DNA of 64,000 nt. Origin: Gammaproteobacteria bacterium (GTDB taxonomy: Bacteria > Pseudomonadota > Gammaproteobacteria > Granulosicoccales > Granulosicoccaceae). Positions 1 to 9,449 of this stretch are shown here, one piece after another (position 1 is the first letter of the stretch; every line of letters starts with the position of its first letter). The position numbers were made by a program, and so were the translations under genes. The DNA is taken from the NCBI GenBank assembly GCA_002746645.1, contig PDPU01000039.1, positions 34,755-98,754 on the forward strand, given 5' to 3'. The notes below the pieces were generated by a model, which was not told where the DNA came from, made no database searches, and worked only from the letters and a program-made list of their open reading frames with translations.

Positions 1-808
1 CGATCGGGTGATCGGTGGTGAGTTCGCTGTAGACCTTTTCGTGGGTGTTGCCGAACTTGATTGCCGTGTAACCACCGTTCGATTCGGCCTGCTTCTGCTT
101 GACGATGTCGGCCTGAAGGGTGGCGGCGATGTGGTTGGCCTGACCGGTGAGGTCGGCCGCCGTGTGATAGTCCTTGCCGTCCTTCTTGAACTCGGGATTG
201 CGGAGATAGGCCCAGAGCACCGTCATCATGCCGAGTTCGTGCGCACGATGGAAGGCATCGGAGATTTCCTGAATCTGACGGCGCGAGTCGGGCGAGCCGA
301 AGTAGATGGTCGCACCCACCGAGAGCGCACCGAGGTCGAAGGCCTGCTCCACCTGCGCAAAGAGCGTCTGCTCGTACATTGCCGGCAGCGTCAGGGTCTC
401 GTTGTGGTTGAGCTTGACCATGAAGGGAATGCGGTGCGCATAGCGGCGCGACACCGAACCGAGCACGCCCAGGGTCGAGGCGACGCAGTTGCAGCCCCCC
501 TCGATGGCAAGTTCGACGATGTTGGCTGGATCGAAGTAGATCGGGTTCGGCGCGAACGAGGCGCCCGCCGAATGCTCGATGCCCTGGTCGACAGGAAGGA
601 TGGAGACAAAGCCGGTGCCGGCAAGGCGGCCTGAATCGAACACCTGCTGCATCGCGCGCATGGTGCCCGGTCCGCGGTCACTGACCGAAACCACGCGGTC
701 GACGAAATCGGGCCCCGGCAGCTGCAGTTGCTCGCGAGCGATGCCTTCGCACTTGTGGGCAAGCAGGTACTCCGCCTCATCACCGAGAATGGACTCGATC
801 GTACTCAT
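1..808 (-). CDS. fbaB: Class I fructose-bisphosphate aldolase (DhnA/FbaB type), 3' end cut by window edge
   Basis: Cleaves or forms fructose-1,6-bisphosphate from dihydroxyacetone phosphate and glyceraldehyde-3-phosphate in the cytoplasm (family knowledge). About 269 codons are visible, starting [16 protein letters not shown]; an AGGAG ribosome site lies 7 nt before the ATG. Recognisable stretches are [17 protein letters not shown], the KLNHNE segment and ADIVKQK, whose first lysine is the likely Schiff-base residue (inferred by family analogy). It lies 93 bp downstream of pgk on the same strand, consistent with the tkt-gap-pgk-fba run. The C-terminus is outside the window. Confidence 0.9.
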   Translation of the reverse strand, partial: MSTIESILGDEAEYLLAHKCEGIAREQLQLPGPDFVDRVVSVSDRGPGTMRAMQQVFDSGRLAGTGFVSILPVDQGIEHSAGASFAPNPIYFDPANIVELAIEGGCNCVASTLGVLGSVSRRYAHRIPFMVKLNHNETLTLPAMYEQTLFAQVEQAFDLGALSVGATIYFGSPDSRRQIQEISDAFHRAHELGMMTVLWAYLRNPEFKKDGKDYHTAADLTGQANHIAATLQADIVKQKQAESNGGYTAIKFGNTHEKVYSELTTDHPI

Positions 809-901
809 GGATTGTTCTCCTGATGTATGTATGTCGTTGATCCGATCCGGAATCGTGAACCCTGGCCACCTGAATTGCCGTGACCTGTATCAAAAGCCGC
901 A

Positions 902-2095
902 CTACGGATCGGCGTTCTCCGAACGGGATCGGAGCATCTCGACGGCAGGCAGCTCCTTGCCTTCGAGAAACTCGAGAAATGCGCCGCCGCCCGTGGAAAT
1001 GTATGAGACGCGCTTGGCGATGCCGTACTTGTCGATGGCCGCAAGCGTATCACCGCCACCGGCAATCGAAAAGCCGTCGGCATCGGCGATGGCTTCCGAG
1101 AGAACGCGCGTGCCTGCGGCGAAGGCATCGAACTCGAAGACGCCAACGGGGCCGTTCCAGACGATCGTGGCCGACTGCGCAATCATTTCCGCAAAGGTTT
1201 CCGCCGCCGCAGGGCCGATGTCGAGAATCATCTCGTCGTCGGCTACTTCCGAGACGGCACAGATGCGTGCCTCGGCATCGGCACTGAATTCCTTCGCACA
1301 GACCACATCCTCGGGGATCGGTATGGACGAGCCTCGTGCCTTCGCCTTCGCCATGAGCGCCTTTGCGGTATCGACAAGATCTTCCTCGTACAGCGACTTG
1401 CCGACCGAGTGTCCGGCCGCGGCGATGAAGGTGTTGGCGATGCCACCACCGACGAGCAGTTGATCCACCTTCTCGACGAGCGATTCGAGCACGGTGAGCT
1501 TGGTCGAGACCTTCGAACCACCGACGATGGCCATCATCGGGTGTGCCGGATTTTCGACCGCCAGCGCCAGCGCATCGAGTTCCTTCGCGAGCAGGGGCCC
1601 CGCAGCCGCGATCGGTGCGTGCATGCCGACGGCGTGCGTCGACGCCTGGGCACGGTGAGCGGTGCCGAATGCATCCATGGCGTAGATGTCGCAGAGCGCG
1701 GCATAGCGCCGACCCAGAGCGTCGTCGTTGGCCTTTTCGCCCACGTTGAAGCGCACGTTCTCGAGCAGCACGATTTCACCGCCCTCGAGCTCGGGTGCCG
1801 TGTCGAGGTAATCCGTCACGAGGCGCACGGGCTGATCGAGGATTTCGGCCAGGCGCTCGGCAACCGGCGCCAGTGACGACGCCTCATCGGGCGCGCCTTC
1901 GGTGGGTCTGCCGAGATGCGACATGACCAGCACCCGCGCACCGGCTTCGAGCGCATATTGCAAGGTTGGCACCGACGCCCTGATGCGCTGGTCGGAAGTG
2001 ATGTTGCCTTCGTCATCAAGCGGCACGTTGAGATCCTGACGAATCAGCACGCGCTGGCCCGAGAGTGGCAACTCGGTCAGAAGATTCATGAGCAT
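902..2095 (-). CDS. pgk: Phosphoglycerate kinase
   Basis: Transfers phosphate between 1,3-bisphosphoglycerate and ADP in glycolysis or gluconeogenesis. At 397 aa it has normal family length. The N-terminal substrate-binding stretch [19 protein letters not shown], the LLENVRF motif, the VGGSKVSTK motif and the C-terminal nucleotide-binding GGGDT are all visible. The start at 2095 is favoured over the internal ATG at 2089 because a GAGGAG site lies about 8 nt upstream. It follows gap by only 12 bp, so the two are very probably co-transcribed. Confidence 0.97.
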   Translation of the reverse strand: MLMNLLTELPLSGQRVLIRQDLNVPLDDEGNITSDQRIRASVPTLQYALEAGARVLVMSHLGRPTEGAPDEASSLAPVAERLAEILDQPVRLVTDYLDTAPELEGGEIVLLENVRFNVGEKANDDALGRRYAALCDIYAMDAFGTAHRAQASTHAVGMHAPIAAAGPLLAKELDALALAVENPAHPMMAIVGGSKVSTKLTVLESLVEKVDQLLVGGGIANTFIAAAGHSVGKSLYEEDLVDTAKALMAKAKARGSSIPIPEDVVCAKEFSADAEARICAVSEVADDEMILDIGPAAAETFAEMIAQSATIVWNGPVGVFEFDAFAAGTRVLSEAIADADGFSIAGGGDTLAAIDKYGIAKRVSYISTGGGAFLEFLEGKELPAVEMLRSRSENADP

Positions 2096-2107
2096 GAGTG
2101 CAACTCC

Positions 2108-3075
2108 TCAGCTTGCAGCCATCGCCGCCCTGGCGGTGTCGAGCATGCGGCAGGAGAAACCCCACTCGTTGTCGTACCAGGACACCACCTTGACGAGATT
2201 GCCGTTCTTGACACGCGTGAGATCGGCATCGATGTTCGACGACGACGATGTATGGTTGTAGTCGATCGACACCAGAGGTTCCTCGCTGTACACGAGCACC
2301 TTGCCATCGGCTGCCGACTTCAGCACCGCGTTGACCTCCTCGACCGTCACCTTGCGGGCGGCGGTGAAGGTGAGATCCACCATCGACACATTGACCGTGG
2401 GTACGCGCACGGCGAAGCCGTCGAGCCTGCCGTCGAGTTCGGGCAACACCAGCCCCACGGCCCTGGCCGCACCCGTGGTGGTCGGAATCATGGATATCGC
2501 AGCCGCCCGCCCGCGCCGCGGATCCTTGTGCCAGGTATCGGTCAGTACCTGACTGTTCGTATAGGCATGAACGGTGGTCATGAGACCGTGCTCGATGCCG
2601 ATACCCTCGTGCAGGGCCTTCGCGAGGGGCGCAAGACAATTGGTGGTGCAGGAGGCGTTCGAGATGATCCGATCGGACGCCTTCAGCACGCCCTCGTTGA
2701 CGCCATAGACCACGGTTGCGTCTACCTCGCCGCGACCGGGCGCGGACATCAGCAGCTTCTTCGCACCGCTGTCGATGTGCTTCATGGCGGTTTCGCGTGT
2801 CCGGAACACCCCGGTGCATTCCATGACCATGTCGATGCCGAGATCCTTCCAGGGCAGCTTCGCCGGGTCGCGCTCGGCGAAGACCTTGAGTTGATCACCG
2901 TTGAAAAGCGACCGTGAGCGGTGTCGTAGCGCGTGAGAAGCGCGTTGGTCTCGAGGTCGCCGAGGTCGTTGATGGCGACGATGTCGAACTCCGACGTGCG
3001 ATCGAGTTCGTGCACGGCACGGAGAATGCCGCGGCCGATGCGGCCATAGCCGTTGATGGCAATCCTGATACTCAT
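2108..3075 (-). pseudogene. gap: Glyceraldehyde-3-phosphate dehydrogenase, frameshifted with an internal deletion
   Basis: Two reading frames together make one GAPDH. The first (from 3075) reads [20 protein letters not shown] and runs to YDTAHGRF near 2910. The second frame resumes at about [19 protein letters not shown] and continues to the stop at 2108. The catalytic SNASCTTN segment and the C-terminal SWYDNEWGF are intact. Family members such as E. coli GapA carry about 13 extra residues between HGRF and the NGD/NGK strand, so roughly 37-43 bases (3n+1) seem to be missing at about 2903-2915, not just one base. The result is either a genuine disabled gene or a sequencing/assembly deletion. 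It sits between tkt (105 bp upstream) and pgk (12 bp downstream). Confidence 0.85.
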
Positions 3076-3180
3076 TGGCGTTTGCTACCTCTTGTGTTTG
3101 CTGTCTGTCCGGTCCTGCGAGCGCTGTCGATGACGGCAACGAAGCCGGACAATACCGAAATCGTCGTTCAGTCCAATCCG

Positions 3181-5178
3181 TCAGACACCCTGCAGCGTAT
3201 CGCGTACCAGTGACACGAGTGCGTCGGCAGAGATGCCGAAATGCTCGAAGACATCTTTCGCCGGGCCCGATTCACCGAAGGTGTCGATGCCGAGCACCGC
3301 ACCCTCGAGACCGACGTACTTGCGCCAGAGATCCGGCATGCCGGCTTCCACGGCGACGCGCGGCACCCCGGGCGGCAAGACCTCACGCTGCCAGTCGCTG
3401 TCCTGGGCGTCGAAGACATCGGTGCTCGGCATGCTCACCACGCGCGCGGCCACCCCGCCTTCCGCGAGCGTCGCCGCCGCGTCCATGGCCAGCGCCACCT
3501 CCGAGCCCGTGGCAATGAGCACCACGTCGGGTGTGCCGTCGGTATCGGCGATGACGTAGCCCCCTTTCGAGATGGCAGCAAGGCGAGCCTCGTCGCGCTC
3601 GCGATGCGGCAACGTCTGACGCGTCAGCACGAGGCTCGTCGGGCCGTTCTGCCGTTCGATGGCATGACGCCAGGCCACTGCCGTTTCCACCGCGTCACAG
3701 GGACGCCACAGCGACATGTTGGGCATGAGCCGCAGCGTGGCCGTCTGCTCGACGGGCTGGTGCGTGGGGCCATCCTCGCCAAGGCCGATGGAGTCGTGGG
3801 TGAACACGTAGATCACGCGCTGCCGCATGAGCGCCGACATGCGCAGGGCATTGCGCGCGTATTCGGAGAACATCAGGAAGGTGGCAACGTAGGGAATGAA
3901 GCCACCGTGCAGCGCGAGGCCGTTGGCGATGGCCGCCATGCCGAATTCGCGCACGCCGAAGTTGATGTAGTTGCCGTCCGGATTGGCGAGAATCTCGCGC
4001 GAACCCTCCCAGAGGGTGAGGTTGGAGCCCGCGAGGTCGGCCGAGCCACCGATGAGTTCGGGCAGCGCCGGAGCGTAACCGTTCAGGGCCATCTGCGAAG
4101 CCTTGCGCGAGGCCACGTCGGGAGCGTCCGCGACCACCTTCGCGAGGTAGGCATCGGCGGCAGCCGGCCAGTCGTTCGGCAAGGTCGAGTCCATGCGGCG
4201 GCGGTATTCGTCGGCGAGTTCCGGATACTCGTTCGCCCAGGCGTCAAGGCGTGCCTGCCAGGCGCTTTCGCGTTCGGCACCGGCCTCGCGCGCATTCCAG
4301 CCCGCCGCGATGGGCGCCGGAATTTCGAAGGGGGCGTGTGGCCAGCCGAGCGCCTTCCTCGCCAGTGCGATTTCGTCGTCACCGAGCGGGGCGCCGTGGC
4401 TCGCTTCCTTCCCGCCCTTGTTGGGTGAACCGAAGCCGATGGTGGTGCGTGCGCAGATGAGCGTGGGCCGCGAGGATTCCTCGCGTGCTGCCTTGATAGC
4501 GGCATCGATGGCTTCGCCATCATGCCCGTCGACGCCGGGGATGACCTGCCAGCCGTAGGCCGCGAAGCGCTCCGCGACGTTCTCGGTGAACCAGCCTTCG
4601 ACTTCACCATCGATGGAAATGCCGTTGTCGTCGTAGACCACGATGAGCTTGCCGAGACCGAGCGTGCCGGCAAGTGACGCGACCTCGTGCGAGATGCCCT
4701 CCATCAGGCAGCCGTCGCCGACGAAGCAGTAGGTGTGGTGATCGACGATCACGTGTTCGCCACGATTGAACTGCGCCGCGAGCGTGCGTTCGGCGACCGC
4801 CATGCCGACGGCGTTGGCCAGACCCTGCCCCAGCGGCCCGGTCGTGGTTTCGACACCGGGCGCGTAACCGACTTCGGGATGGCCCGGCGTCCTGCTGTGC
4901 AGCTGGCGGAAGTTCTGCAGTTCCTCGATCGGCAGGTCGTAGCCCGAAAGATGCAGCAGCGAATACAGGAGCATCGACCCGTGACCGTTGCTGAGCACGA
5001 AACGGTCGCGGTTGTGCCATCCGGGGTTGGCCGGATTGTGCGAGAGGTGGCTGTTCCAGAGCACCTCGGCAATGTCGGCCATGCCCATGGGAGCACCCGG
5101 GTGCCCGGAGTTCGCCCGCTGCACGGCGTCCATGCTGAGGGCGCGGATCGCGTTGGCGAGTTCGCGGCGAGTGGCCAT
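3181..5178 (-). CDS. tkt: Transketolase
   Basis: Thiamine-diphosphate enzyme moving two-carbon units between sugar phosphates in the pentose phosphate or Calvin cycle. At 665 aa it has standard length. The N-terminus carries [18 protein letters not shown] and the ThDP-binding [13 protein letters not shown] followed by a distal DNNGIS segment. The pyrimidine domain has [19 protein letters not shown], and the C-terminal domain contains LIATGSEV. An AGGA site 6 nt before the ATG supports the start. It is first in a minus-strand run tkt-gap-pgk-fba and is divergent from rpoD across a 148-bp gap. Confidence 0.97.
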   Translation of the reverse strand: MATRRELANAIRALSMDAVQRANSGHPGAPMGMADIAEVLWNSHLSHNPANPGWHNRDRFVLSNGHGSMLLYSLLHLSGYDLPIEELQNFRQLHSRTPGHPEVGYAPGVETTTGPLGQGLANAVGMAVAERTLAAQFNRGEHVIVDHHTYCFVGDGCLMEGISHEVASLAGTLGLGKLIVVYDDNGISIDGEVEGWFTENVAERFAAYGWQVIPGVDGHDGEAIDAAIKAAREESSRPTLICARTTIGFGSPNKGGKEASHGAPLGDDEIALARKALGWPHAPFEIPAPIAAGWNAREAGAERESAWQARLDAWANEYPELADEYRRRMDSTLPNDWPAAADAYLAKVVADAPDVASRKASQMALNGYAPALPELIGGSADLAGSNLTLWEGSREILANPDGNYINFGVREFGMAAIANGLALHGGFIPYVATFLMFSEYARNALRMSALMRQRVIYVFTHDSIGLGEDGPTHQPVEQTATLRLMPNMSLWRPCDAVETAVAWRHAIERQNGPTSLVLTRQTLPHRERDEARLAAISKGGYVIADTDGTPDVVLIATGSEVALAMDAAATLAEGGVAARVVSMPSTDVFDAQDSDWQREVLPPGVPRVAVEAGMPDLWRKYVGLEGAVLGIDTFGESGPAKDVFEHFGISADALVSLVRDTLQGV

Positions 5179-5292
5179 TGGACATCCTGAATCTGGAAAC
5201 GACTCGTCAGTATACCGTCAGCAAGGAACGAAACGCGCACTGGCACACACTAAAACCACGATTTCGTTCGCATTTAGTCAGCCAGCTCGTAG

Positions 5293-5298
5293 TATAAT
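5293..5298 (+). promoter_or_regulatory. Putative -10 box (TATAAT) upstream of rpoD
   Basis: A perfect TATAAT lies 28 bp before the chosen rpoD start in the tkt/rpoD divergent gap. No good -35 was found at 16-18 bp spacing (nearest TTCGCA at 5267-5272, 20 bp away), so the promoter assignment is tentative. Confidence 0.45.
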
Positions 5299-5326
5299 AA
5301 TGGGTTTGGTCGACCATCGAGGGAAC

Positions 5327-7150
5327 ATGACAGCTCGCATCGCCATGAACAAGACCCAGCAGTCCTCTCTCAAGGAATTGATCGCCAAGGGAAAGGAGCA
5401 GGGCTACCTCACCTACGCCGAGGTCAACGACCACCTGCCGGAGGGCATCGTCGACCCCGAGCAGGTCGAAGAAATCATCGCCATGATTGCCGACATGGGC
5501 ATCACGGTGGGCGAAGTTGCACCCGAAGCCGACTCGCTGATTCTCTCCGACAACAGCACCAGTACCGACGATGATGCCGCTGACGAGGCAGCCGCGGTGC
5601 TCGCTTCCGTCGATGGCGAATTCGGCCGCACCACCGACCCCGTGCGCATGTACATGCGCGAAATGGGCACCGTCGAACTCCTCACGCGCGAAGGCGAAAT
5701 CGAAATCGCCAAACGCATCGAGGAAGGGCTCTTCCAGGCGCTCGCTGCGCTCGGTACCTACCCCGAAACCATCAACCTCCTGCTCGAGCGTTATCAGCTC
5801 GTGCAGAAGGACGAAATGCGCTTCACCGATCTCATCGTCAACTTCCGCGAAACCAGCGACGAGATCAACGTCGCCAAGACTCCCGCGGACAAGGACGACA
5901 AGGACGATGAACCGGTCGACACGGGCCCCGATTTCGAGCAGATCAGGAAGCGCCTGGCCGCTCTGCAGCGCGCCTACGCCAAGGCACTCAAGGCCATCGA
6001 CGCTGCCGGCGGCATTCAGGACGACGCCGGCAAGAAGGAGATGGAGAAGGTCGCCAAGATCTTCCTCGAGTTCAAGTACGCACCTGTCTTCTCGCAGACC
6101 ATCACCAACGAGCTGCGCGGTCAGGTCGAGCGCATCCGCTCGCTCGACAAGCAGATTCGCGACATCATCATCAAGAACTGCAAGGTGCCGCGCGAGATCT
6201 ACCTCGAAACCTTTCCGGGCAACGAGACCAACACCAAATGGGTGGCGAGCGTGACCCGCGGGAAGAAGCAGCCCTGGGTTGCGGCCCTGCGGGAGCACGC
6301 GCCGGAAATCGAGATGCTGCAGTCGCGCATCCAGCAGATCTCGGCAAGCACCCTGCTTCCCATTCCGGAAATCCGCGAAATCAACCGCAGGATGTCGATC
6401 GGCGAAGCGAAAGCCCGCCGCGCCAAGAAGGAAATGGTCGAGGCCAACCTGCGTCTTGTCATCTCGATCGCAAAGAAGTACACCAATCGTGGCCTCCAGT
6501 TCCTCGACCTCATCCAGGAAGGCAACATCGGCCTCATGAAGGCGGTGGACAAGTTCGAATACCGCCGTGGCTACAAGTTCTCGACCTACGCCACCTGGTG
6601 GATTCGCCAGGCCATCACGCGCTCGATCGCCGATCAGGCGCGCACCATCCGCATTCCGGTGCACATGATCGAGACCATCAACAAGCTCAACCGCATCAGC
6701 CGTCAGATGCTGCAGGTGATGGGCCGCGAAGCCACGCCCGAAGAGCTTGCCGAGAAGATGGAGATGCCCGAGGAGAAGATCCGCAAGGTGCTGAAGATCG
6801 CCAAGGAGCCGATCTCGATGGAAACCCCGATCGGCGACGACGAAGACAGCCACCTCGGCGACTTCATCGAGGATCAGAACATCCTCTCGCCGGTCGACAC
6901 CGCCACCGGCCTCGGGCTCGGTGAAACCACGCACGAAGTCCTCGCCAGCCTCACCCCGCGTGAGGCCAAGGTGCTGCGCATGCGCTTCGGTATCGACATG
7001 CACACCGACCACACCCTCGAGGAAGTCGGCAAGCAGTTCGACGTGACGCGCGAGCGCATCCGTCAGATCGAAGCCAAGGCGCTGAGGAAGCTCCGCCACC
7101 CGACACGTTCGGAGCAGCTTCGAAGCTTTCTTGATTCAAGTCAGGAATAA
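5327..7150 (+). CDS. rpoD: RNA polymerase primary sigma factor RpoD (sigma-70)
   Basis: Housekeeping sigma factor directing RNA polymerase to -10/-35 promoters. The 607-aa product has region 1.1 (about residues 5-80, with [20 protein letters not shown]), region 1.2 with [16 protein letters not shown], an acidic non-conserved region, region 2 with [20 protein letters not shown] and the [17 protein letters not shown] helix, region 3, and region 4 with [20 protein letters not shown]. The ATG at 5327 has a GAGGGA just upstream, at rather tight spacing; in-frame ATGs at 5300 and 5345 are alternatives. It is followed by tRNA-Ile2, as in Pseudomonas. Confidence 0.98.
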   Translation: MTARIAMNKTQQSSLKELIAKGKEQGYLTYAEVNDHLPEGIVDPEQVEEIIAMIADMGITVGEVAPEADSLILSDNSTSTDDDAADEAAAVLASVDGEFGRTTDPVRMYMREMGTVELLTREGEIEIAKRIEEGLFQALAALGTYPETINLLLERYQLVQKDEMRFTDLIVNFRETSDEINVAKTPADKDDKDDEPVDTGPDFEQIRKRLAALQRAYAKALKAIDAAGGIQDDAGKKEMEKVAKIFLEFKYAPVFSQTITNELRGQVERIRSLDKQIRDIIIKNCKVPREIYLETFPGNETNTKWVASVTRGKKQPWVAALREHAPEIEMLQSRIQQISASTLLPIPEIREINRRMSIGEAKARRAKKEMVEANLRLVISIAKKYTNRGLQFLDLIQEGNIGLMKAVDKFEYRRGYKFSTYATWWIRQAITRSIADQARTIRIPVHMIETINKLNRISRQMLQVMGREATPEELAEKMEMPEEKIRKVLKIAKEPISMETPIGDDEDSHLGDFIEDQNILSPVDTATGLGLGETTHEVLASLTPREAKVLRMRFGIDMHTDHTLEEVGKQFDVTRERIRQIEAKALRKLRHPTRSEQLRSFLDSSQE

Positions 7151-7204
7151 TATGCAACATGGCTGTGTCGTCCTTCCAGAGCCGGCACCGCCCACTTCCT
7201 TTCG

Positions 7205-7281
7205 GGGCCTGTAGCTCAGTTGGTCAGAGCAGGGGACTCATAATCCCTTGGTCGCAGGTTCAAGTCCTGCCGGGCCCACCA
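7205..7281 (+). tRNA. tRNA-Ile2 (anticodon CAU, reads AUA after lysidine modification)
   Basis: A 77-nt cloverleaf with encoded CCA. The acceptor 7205-7211 pairs with 7271-7277. The anticodon stem GGGGA/UCCCU closes the loop CUCAUAA, giving anticodon CAU. The body resembles E. coli ileX, especially the arm GGGGACUCAUAAUCCCU versus GGCGACUCAUAAUCGCU, rather than elongator or initiator tRNA-Met, and the position after rpoD matches pseudomonads. Decoding AUA would require TilS, which is not in this window. Confidence 0.93.
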
Positions 7282-7296
7282 TTCCCACCGCACTAC

Positions 7297-7313
7297 CCAC
7301 GGCATTTCCGTGG
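7297..7313 (+). terminator. Short hairpin after tRNA-Ile2, possible terminator
   Basis: CCACGG (7297-7302), a 5-nt loop, then CCGTGG (7308-7313): a perfect 6-bp stem 16 nt after the tRNA. There is no T-run after it, so its terminator role is uncertain. Confidence 0.3.
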
Positions 7314-7365
7314 CATGGAAGTTGATTGATCGAGGGACACCACGTGAACCCTGCCCTCGTCACCA

Positions 7366-8574
7366 ATGCCCAACCTGATCGCCAGATGGCGTGACAGCGC
7401 CTTGTTTTCGAGTCTGCGCGATCTCGGACAACTCGTCTCGATCCCACTCGCTGGCGCAAACGCCGCGAATGACGCAACACCGGTTGAAACGCGTGTCGTC
7501 CGGGGCACCTGGCTGCCCACCGAAACCTACCCCCTGCCCGCGCCGATCGTACTGCAGGCGCACCCCGAGAACCCCGACGCCGATACGGAAATGGTCACGC
7601 GAGAAGTGCCGTTTCTCGACATCAGCAACGCCTCGCTGTATTTCGACGGCGGCAAGTGGTGGATCGAGAATCTTTCCGGTCACTTGATTGCCGTGGCACA
7701 GATCAGTGAGAGGCCCGCGGAAACCGCTTCGGCACGGCCCCGGCACCTGTCCGGCACCAGCATGATGCTCGGCGCCTCCGACGGCGCCAACTGCTACTAC
7801 CACTTCGTGATGGAGCTGCTGCCTCGGCTCGGGCTGCTCGAGGCCAACGGGATTGCGATCGACGACATCGACCACTTTCTGATGCGCCGCATCACCGGCC
7901 GCTGGCAGCTGGCGCTGCTCGAAGAACTCGGTATCGGCCGAGAGCGCATCGTCGAAACGCACAAGCGCCCCTGGCTACGCTGCGACCGCCTGCTGCACGC
8001 CGATCTCAACGGCTGCATCAACCTCGGCATGCACCGCTTCGTGGTCGAGTGGCTGCAACAGCGATTTCCCGGGCGCAACGACTTATCGCTCGATTCCATC
8101 CTCGGTCGCCGGCTGCCCCACGACGAGGAACTGAAACTCTATATCACTCGCCCGCAGGGAGTCAGGCGCGGCGTCGAGAACGAGACAGCTCTCGTTGCCA
8201 TGCTCGAAGACGCCGGATTCATCACCCTGCCAATGGAAGGCCTGACGCCGTTCCAGCAGGCAGCACTGCTGGCGCGGGTGGATGTGCTCATGTCGCCCCA
8301 CGGGGGTGCCCTGACCAACATGATCTGGTGCCGCCCCGGCATACGCGTGGTCGAACTCCTGAGCCGGCACGTGTTCCCCTACTACTACGGTCTGAGCGCA
8401 CTGTGCGGGCATCGCTACCATGCGATTCTCGAGAACCCGACCGAAGACTACGCCCGTCTGACCTCCCACGCCATTGCCCAGAGTTATTCGGGCACGGCCG
8501 GCGAGACGCGTGCACGGCCGTTCTCGGTCGATCTCGACGCGGTATCGGCCATGCTCGAGCACCTGGCCGAATAG
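7366..8574 (+). CDS. Glycosyltransferase family 61 (DUF563-type) protein
   Basis: Predicted cytoplasmic or membrane-associated glycosyltransferase transferring sugars to a glycan. The 402-aa protein has the family's typical C-terminal signature HGGALTNMIWCRPGIRVVEL, preceded by the conserved RPQGVRRGVENE and LTPFQQAALLARVDVLMSPH stretches. A central segment DGANCYYHFVMELLPRLGLL is also typical of GT61. There is no signal peptide. The donor and acceptor cannot be read from sequence. Next to a sulfotransferase-like gene and upstream of an opposing GT2 gene, it may act in capsule or exopolysaccharide decoration (inference). Confidence 0.85.
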   Translation: MPNLIARWRDSALFSSLRDLGQLVSIPLAGANAANDATPVETRVVRGTWLPTETYPLPAPIVLQAHPENPDADTEMVTREVPFLDISNASLYFDGGKWWIENLSGHLIAVAQISERPAETASARPRHLSGTSMMLGASDGANCYYHFVMELLPRLGLLEANGIAIDDIDHFLMRRITGRWQLALLEELGIGRERIVETHKRPWLRCDRLLHADLNGCINLGMHRFVVEWLQQRFPGRNDLSLDSILGRRLPHDEELKLYITRPQGVRRGVENETALVAMLEDAGFITLPMEGLTPFQQAALLARVDVLMSPHGGALTNMIWCRPGIRVVELLSRHVFPYYYGLSALCGHRYHAILENPTEDYARLTSHAIAQSYSGTAGETRARPFSVDLDAVSAMLEHLAE

Positions 8575-8610
8575 TTGCAGGAGAGCTGAGCCGGCACGCC
8601 ACCGCCCGCA

Positions 8611-8682
8611 GACACGGCACCTGCCCGACACGGCAACCTGCCCGACACGGTAACCTGCTCGACACGGCACCTGCCCGACACG
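8611..8682. repeat. Imperfect 16-17 bp tandem repeat, about 4.3 copies
   Basis: Units beginning GACACGGCACCTGCCC at 8611, 8627, 8644, 8661 and a partial copy at 8677 fill most of the gap between the GT61 gene and the sulfotransferase gene. Units differ by one inserted A and a few substitutions. It lies 60 bp upstream of a TTG start codon. Its effect, if any, is unknown. Confidence 0.85.
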
Positions 8683-8743
8683 AGCAACGGCGCGCCAGTA
8701 GTGAAACAGAACGCGTACCAGCAGAGAACCCGGAGAGCAGAAC

Positions 8744-9367
8744 TTGATCTACAACGACGAATTCGTCTGGTTGCACTTTCCGAAGTGCGCAGGCACGAAG
8801 ATCGAGCAATTGTTCGCGAAGTACCTTGCCGACGTGCCGGGCCTCGTGCAGGACCCTGTCGGCCTTGACCTCGATCCAACCGTGGCCTGGCACGACACCG
8901 TTGCCAGACGCAGTGAGCGCGATCCCGACTTCGCGCTCGGCGACCGGACGGTGGTCTGCTCGTTCCGACGTCTGCCGGGCTGGCTCGTCAGCCGCTACAA
9001 CTTCGAATTCAGGCGCTCTCCCGATCTCGAGCACAAGCCGGAACTCCTGCTCGAAGGCAGGTTCCTCGAACAGGGCGGCTTCCTGAACCATGCCGACGCC
9101 TACGCCCGCAACTTCCTTCCGCCTGCAATCGTCGAGTCCGGCAAGCTTGCCTTTCTGCGAACCGAGTACCTCGAAGAGGACTTCCATTCGGTCTTCTCGC
9201 GCTTCATCGATGTGTCAGCAATACCGACATCCGCATTTCGCAGCAAGGCCAACAAGTCCGGACAGCACATCCCCGCAGACGTCAGGGAAACGCTTGCCCG
9301 CCGCGAGGATGACATCTACGCGAGTTGCCCGTACTGGCGAGATCTCGAGAAGATTGCCTACGCCTGA
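8744..9367 (+). CDS. Small sulfotransferase-family protein
   Basis: Predicted to transfer sulfate from PAPS to a carbohydrate or small acceptor. The 207-aa sequence opens with LHFPKCAGTKIEQLF, matching the 5'-phosphosulfate-binding loop of carbohydrate sulfotransferases (F-h-P-K-x-A-G-T). FRRLPGWLVSRYNFEFR may supply the 3'-phosphate-binding region, and a late YLEEDF segment resembles the family. The start is TTG at 8744, supported by a GGAG about 8-10 nt upstream; no in-frame ATG precedes the PSB loop. It is somewhat short for the family. The GT61 gene lies 170 bp upstream. Confidence 0.72.
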   Translation: MIYNDEFVWLHFPKCAGTKIEQLFAKYLADVPGLVQDPVGLDLDPTVAWHDTVARRSERDPDFALGDRTVVCSFRRLPGWLVSRYNFEFRRSPDLEHKPELLLEGRFLEQGGFLNHADAYARNFLPPAIVESGKLAFLRTEYLEEDFHSVFSRFIDVSAIPTSAFRSKANKSGQHIPADVRETLARREDDIYASCPYWRDLEKIAYA

Positions 9368-9449
9368 GACGGCATCAATGACCGATGCGCCAATCCCCGG
9401 CGCCGGTCAACATCAGACCCGGTCCGGAACACCAGACACAGCCCCGCTC

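Noticed and set aside
5207..7099. Long open frame opposite rpoD
   Set aside because: rpoD is unmistakable on the plus strand; this frame is its antisense shadow.
7205..7281. Elongator tRNA-Met
   Set aside because: The anticodon is CAU, but the body and position after rpoD match tRNA-Ile2, not tRNA-Met.
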